A stretch of 5,183 nt of DNA from Bacteroidota bacterium (GTDB lineage: Bacteria > Bacteroidota > Bacteroidia > Chitinophagales > LD1). How positions within the stretch are numbered: the stretch's first letter is position 1; each line of letters starts with the position of its first letter. Below the pieces are notes generated by a model. The model was given only the letters and a program-made list of their open reading frames with translations, searched no databases and had not been told where the DNA came from. Both the position numbers and the translations under genes were made by a program. Positions 4,512 through 5,183 of this stretch are shown here, one piece after another. Where the stretch lies: positions 1-5,183 of the forward strand of contig JAQBNQ010000246.1 in NCBI GenBank assembly GCA_028288545.1, given 5' to 3'.

Positions 4512-5127
4512 ACAATTCATTTTTTGGCCTGCGCACTTTTATCATTTTGCTGTACACATCATCGTCGGCCCGGAACCCGACAGCGGCTATTACAGATGTT
4601 GTCAGGCCTTTTTCCTTCAAGCCTAATATTTCATCGAATTTTGCTGCATCAAATCCTTCCATAGGGCCGGCGTCGATACCAAACTCGGCTGCAGCCGTTA
4701 ACAGCACGCCTAAAGCGATATAAGCCTGTTTGTGCGATGCGGCGATCTTTTGCTCATCAGTTTGACTATTGATCGAGCCCAATACCATTTGCTCAAATCC
4801 GGCAAGGGTTTCACGTTCAACGCCGCGGGTTTTGGCTACTAGATCCACGTAGTTTTTACCATACGCGCTATCGATATTTGTTTCAGAAGCAAAAACAATC
4901 AGGTGAGAAGCGTCTGTTATCTGTGGCTGGTTATAACCGGCTGCGCGTAACTTTTGTCGCGTTGCTGCATCGGCAACAACAATAATTTTATACGTTTGAA
5001 GTCCTAATGATGAAGGAGCTAGCTGTATCGCGGAAAGCAGGTCATCAAGTTGCGCAACGCTTAATTTTTTACTTATTTCGAATTTTTTAACAGCAGACCG
5101 CCATTTTAATTTATCTATGATTGACAT
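4498..5127 (-). CDS. Nitroreductase family NAD(P)H-dependent oxidoreductase (NfsB-like)
   Basis: The 209-residue product is an FMN-dependent nitroreductase-fold enzyme, normally a homodimer, that transfers electrons from NAD(P)H to nitroaromatics, quinones or similar acceptors; the natural substrate is unknown. Features: LKWRSAVKKF at 7-16 (FMN-phosphate-binding Arg10, Ser11), LAPSSLGLQTYKIIVV at 36-51, FGIDAGPMEGFD at 149-160, and LGLKEKGLTTSVIAAVGFR at 168-186, followed by the C-terminal KVRRPKNELFIHI. The order and length match E. coli NfsB (217 residues). The start at ATG 5127 (MSIIDKLKWRS) is chosen over the frame extension to 5166, whose 13 extra residues lie over the promoter and palindrome. 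The last codons overlap the tail of the LacI remnant on the opposite strand. The gene appears monocistronic; what lies upstream is outside the window. Confidence 0.94.
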   Translation of the reverse strand: MSIIDKLKWRSAVKKFEISKKLSVAQLDDLLSAIQLAPSSLGLQTYKIIVVADAATRQKLRAAGYNQPQITDASHLIVFASETNIDSAYGKNYVDLVAKTRGVERETLAGFEQMVLGSINSQTDEQKIAASHKQAYIALGVLLTAAAEFGIDAGPMEGFDAAKFDEILGLKEKGLTTSVIAAVGFRADDDVYSKMIKVRRPKNELFIHI

Positions 5128-5134
5128 AATTTTC

Positions 5135-5168
5135 AAATGTTTCAACAAAAATACATGTTTAAACATTT
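5135..5168 (-). promoter_or_regulatory. Nitroreductase promoter with overlapping palindromic operator
   Basis: On the - strand TATTTTTG at 5153-5146 is a perfect TAnnTTTG -7 box, giving a leader of about 13-14 nt before the ATG at 5127. No TTTG is seen 19-21 nt upstream. Directly upstream is the perfect 12-bp palindrome ATGTTTAAACAT (5155-5166), and its half-site ATGTTT recurs at 5137-5142 near the transcription start, 18 bp away. A regulator bound here would overlap the core promoter. Redox-sensing HxlR or MarR-type regulators often control such genes, but none is visible here. Confidence 0.55.
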
Positions 5169-5183
5169 AAATTAGTCACCCCT

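Noticed and set aside
4429..4626. 65-residue + strand ORF across the nitroreductase 3' end
   Set aside because: Its first third is out-of-frame LacI remnant and the rest is antisense to the nitroreductase coding region; not a real gene.

Overview
The window looks like a chromosomal segment of a Bacteroidota bacterium, most likely of the Sphingobacteriaceae type (Mucilaginibacter or Pedobacter-like). The reasons are A-rich leaders without a clear Shine-Dalgarno sequence, Bacteroidota promoter motifs (TTTG then TAnnTTTG), a short DUF4142 lipoprotein, and tandem HigBA and Xre/RES toxin-antitoxin modules. The genus is inference; no marker gene is present.

Left part (1-1291, + strand): the 3' end of a YceH/DUF480 gene whose start lies outside the window, then a DUF4142 lipoprotein gene. 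A perfect 9-bp inverted repeat lies just before the lipoprotein gene and a strong hairpin terminator follows it.

Middle part (1292-2958, - strand): a cluster of two type II toxin-antitoxin modules. Upstream is a HigBA-type pair with its own promoter, in which the toxin reading frame is broken by one base at a T7 run while its antitoxin is intact. Downstream is an intact Xre (DUF2384-type) antitoxin and RES toxin pair, 2 nt apart. The antitoxin carries a run of nine G in its toxin-neutralising tail, a candidate slippage switch. The two modules may be co-transcribed because only 79 bp separate them.

Right part (2959-5183): a divergent peptide-deformylase-like gene (+); a convergent intergenic element of AGTC heptads in inverted orientation that can fold into a long imperfect hairpin; a single-domain response regulator (-); a very AT-rich stretch; the eroded remains of a LacI-family regulator (+), with its HTH and a piece of its effector domain in different frames; and a nitroreductase (-) whose promoter overlaps a perfect 12-bp palindrome.

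No single new multi-gene system was found. The genes look like unlinked housekeeping or accessory functions around a toxin-antitoxin island showing signs of decay. The points most worth following are the two homopolymer tracts in the toxin-antitoxin genes, the heptad hairpin element and the LacI remnant.
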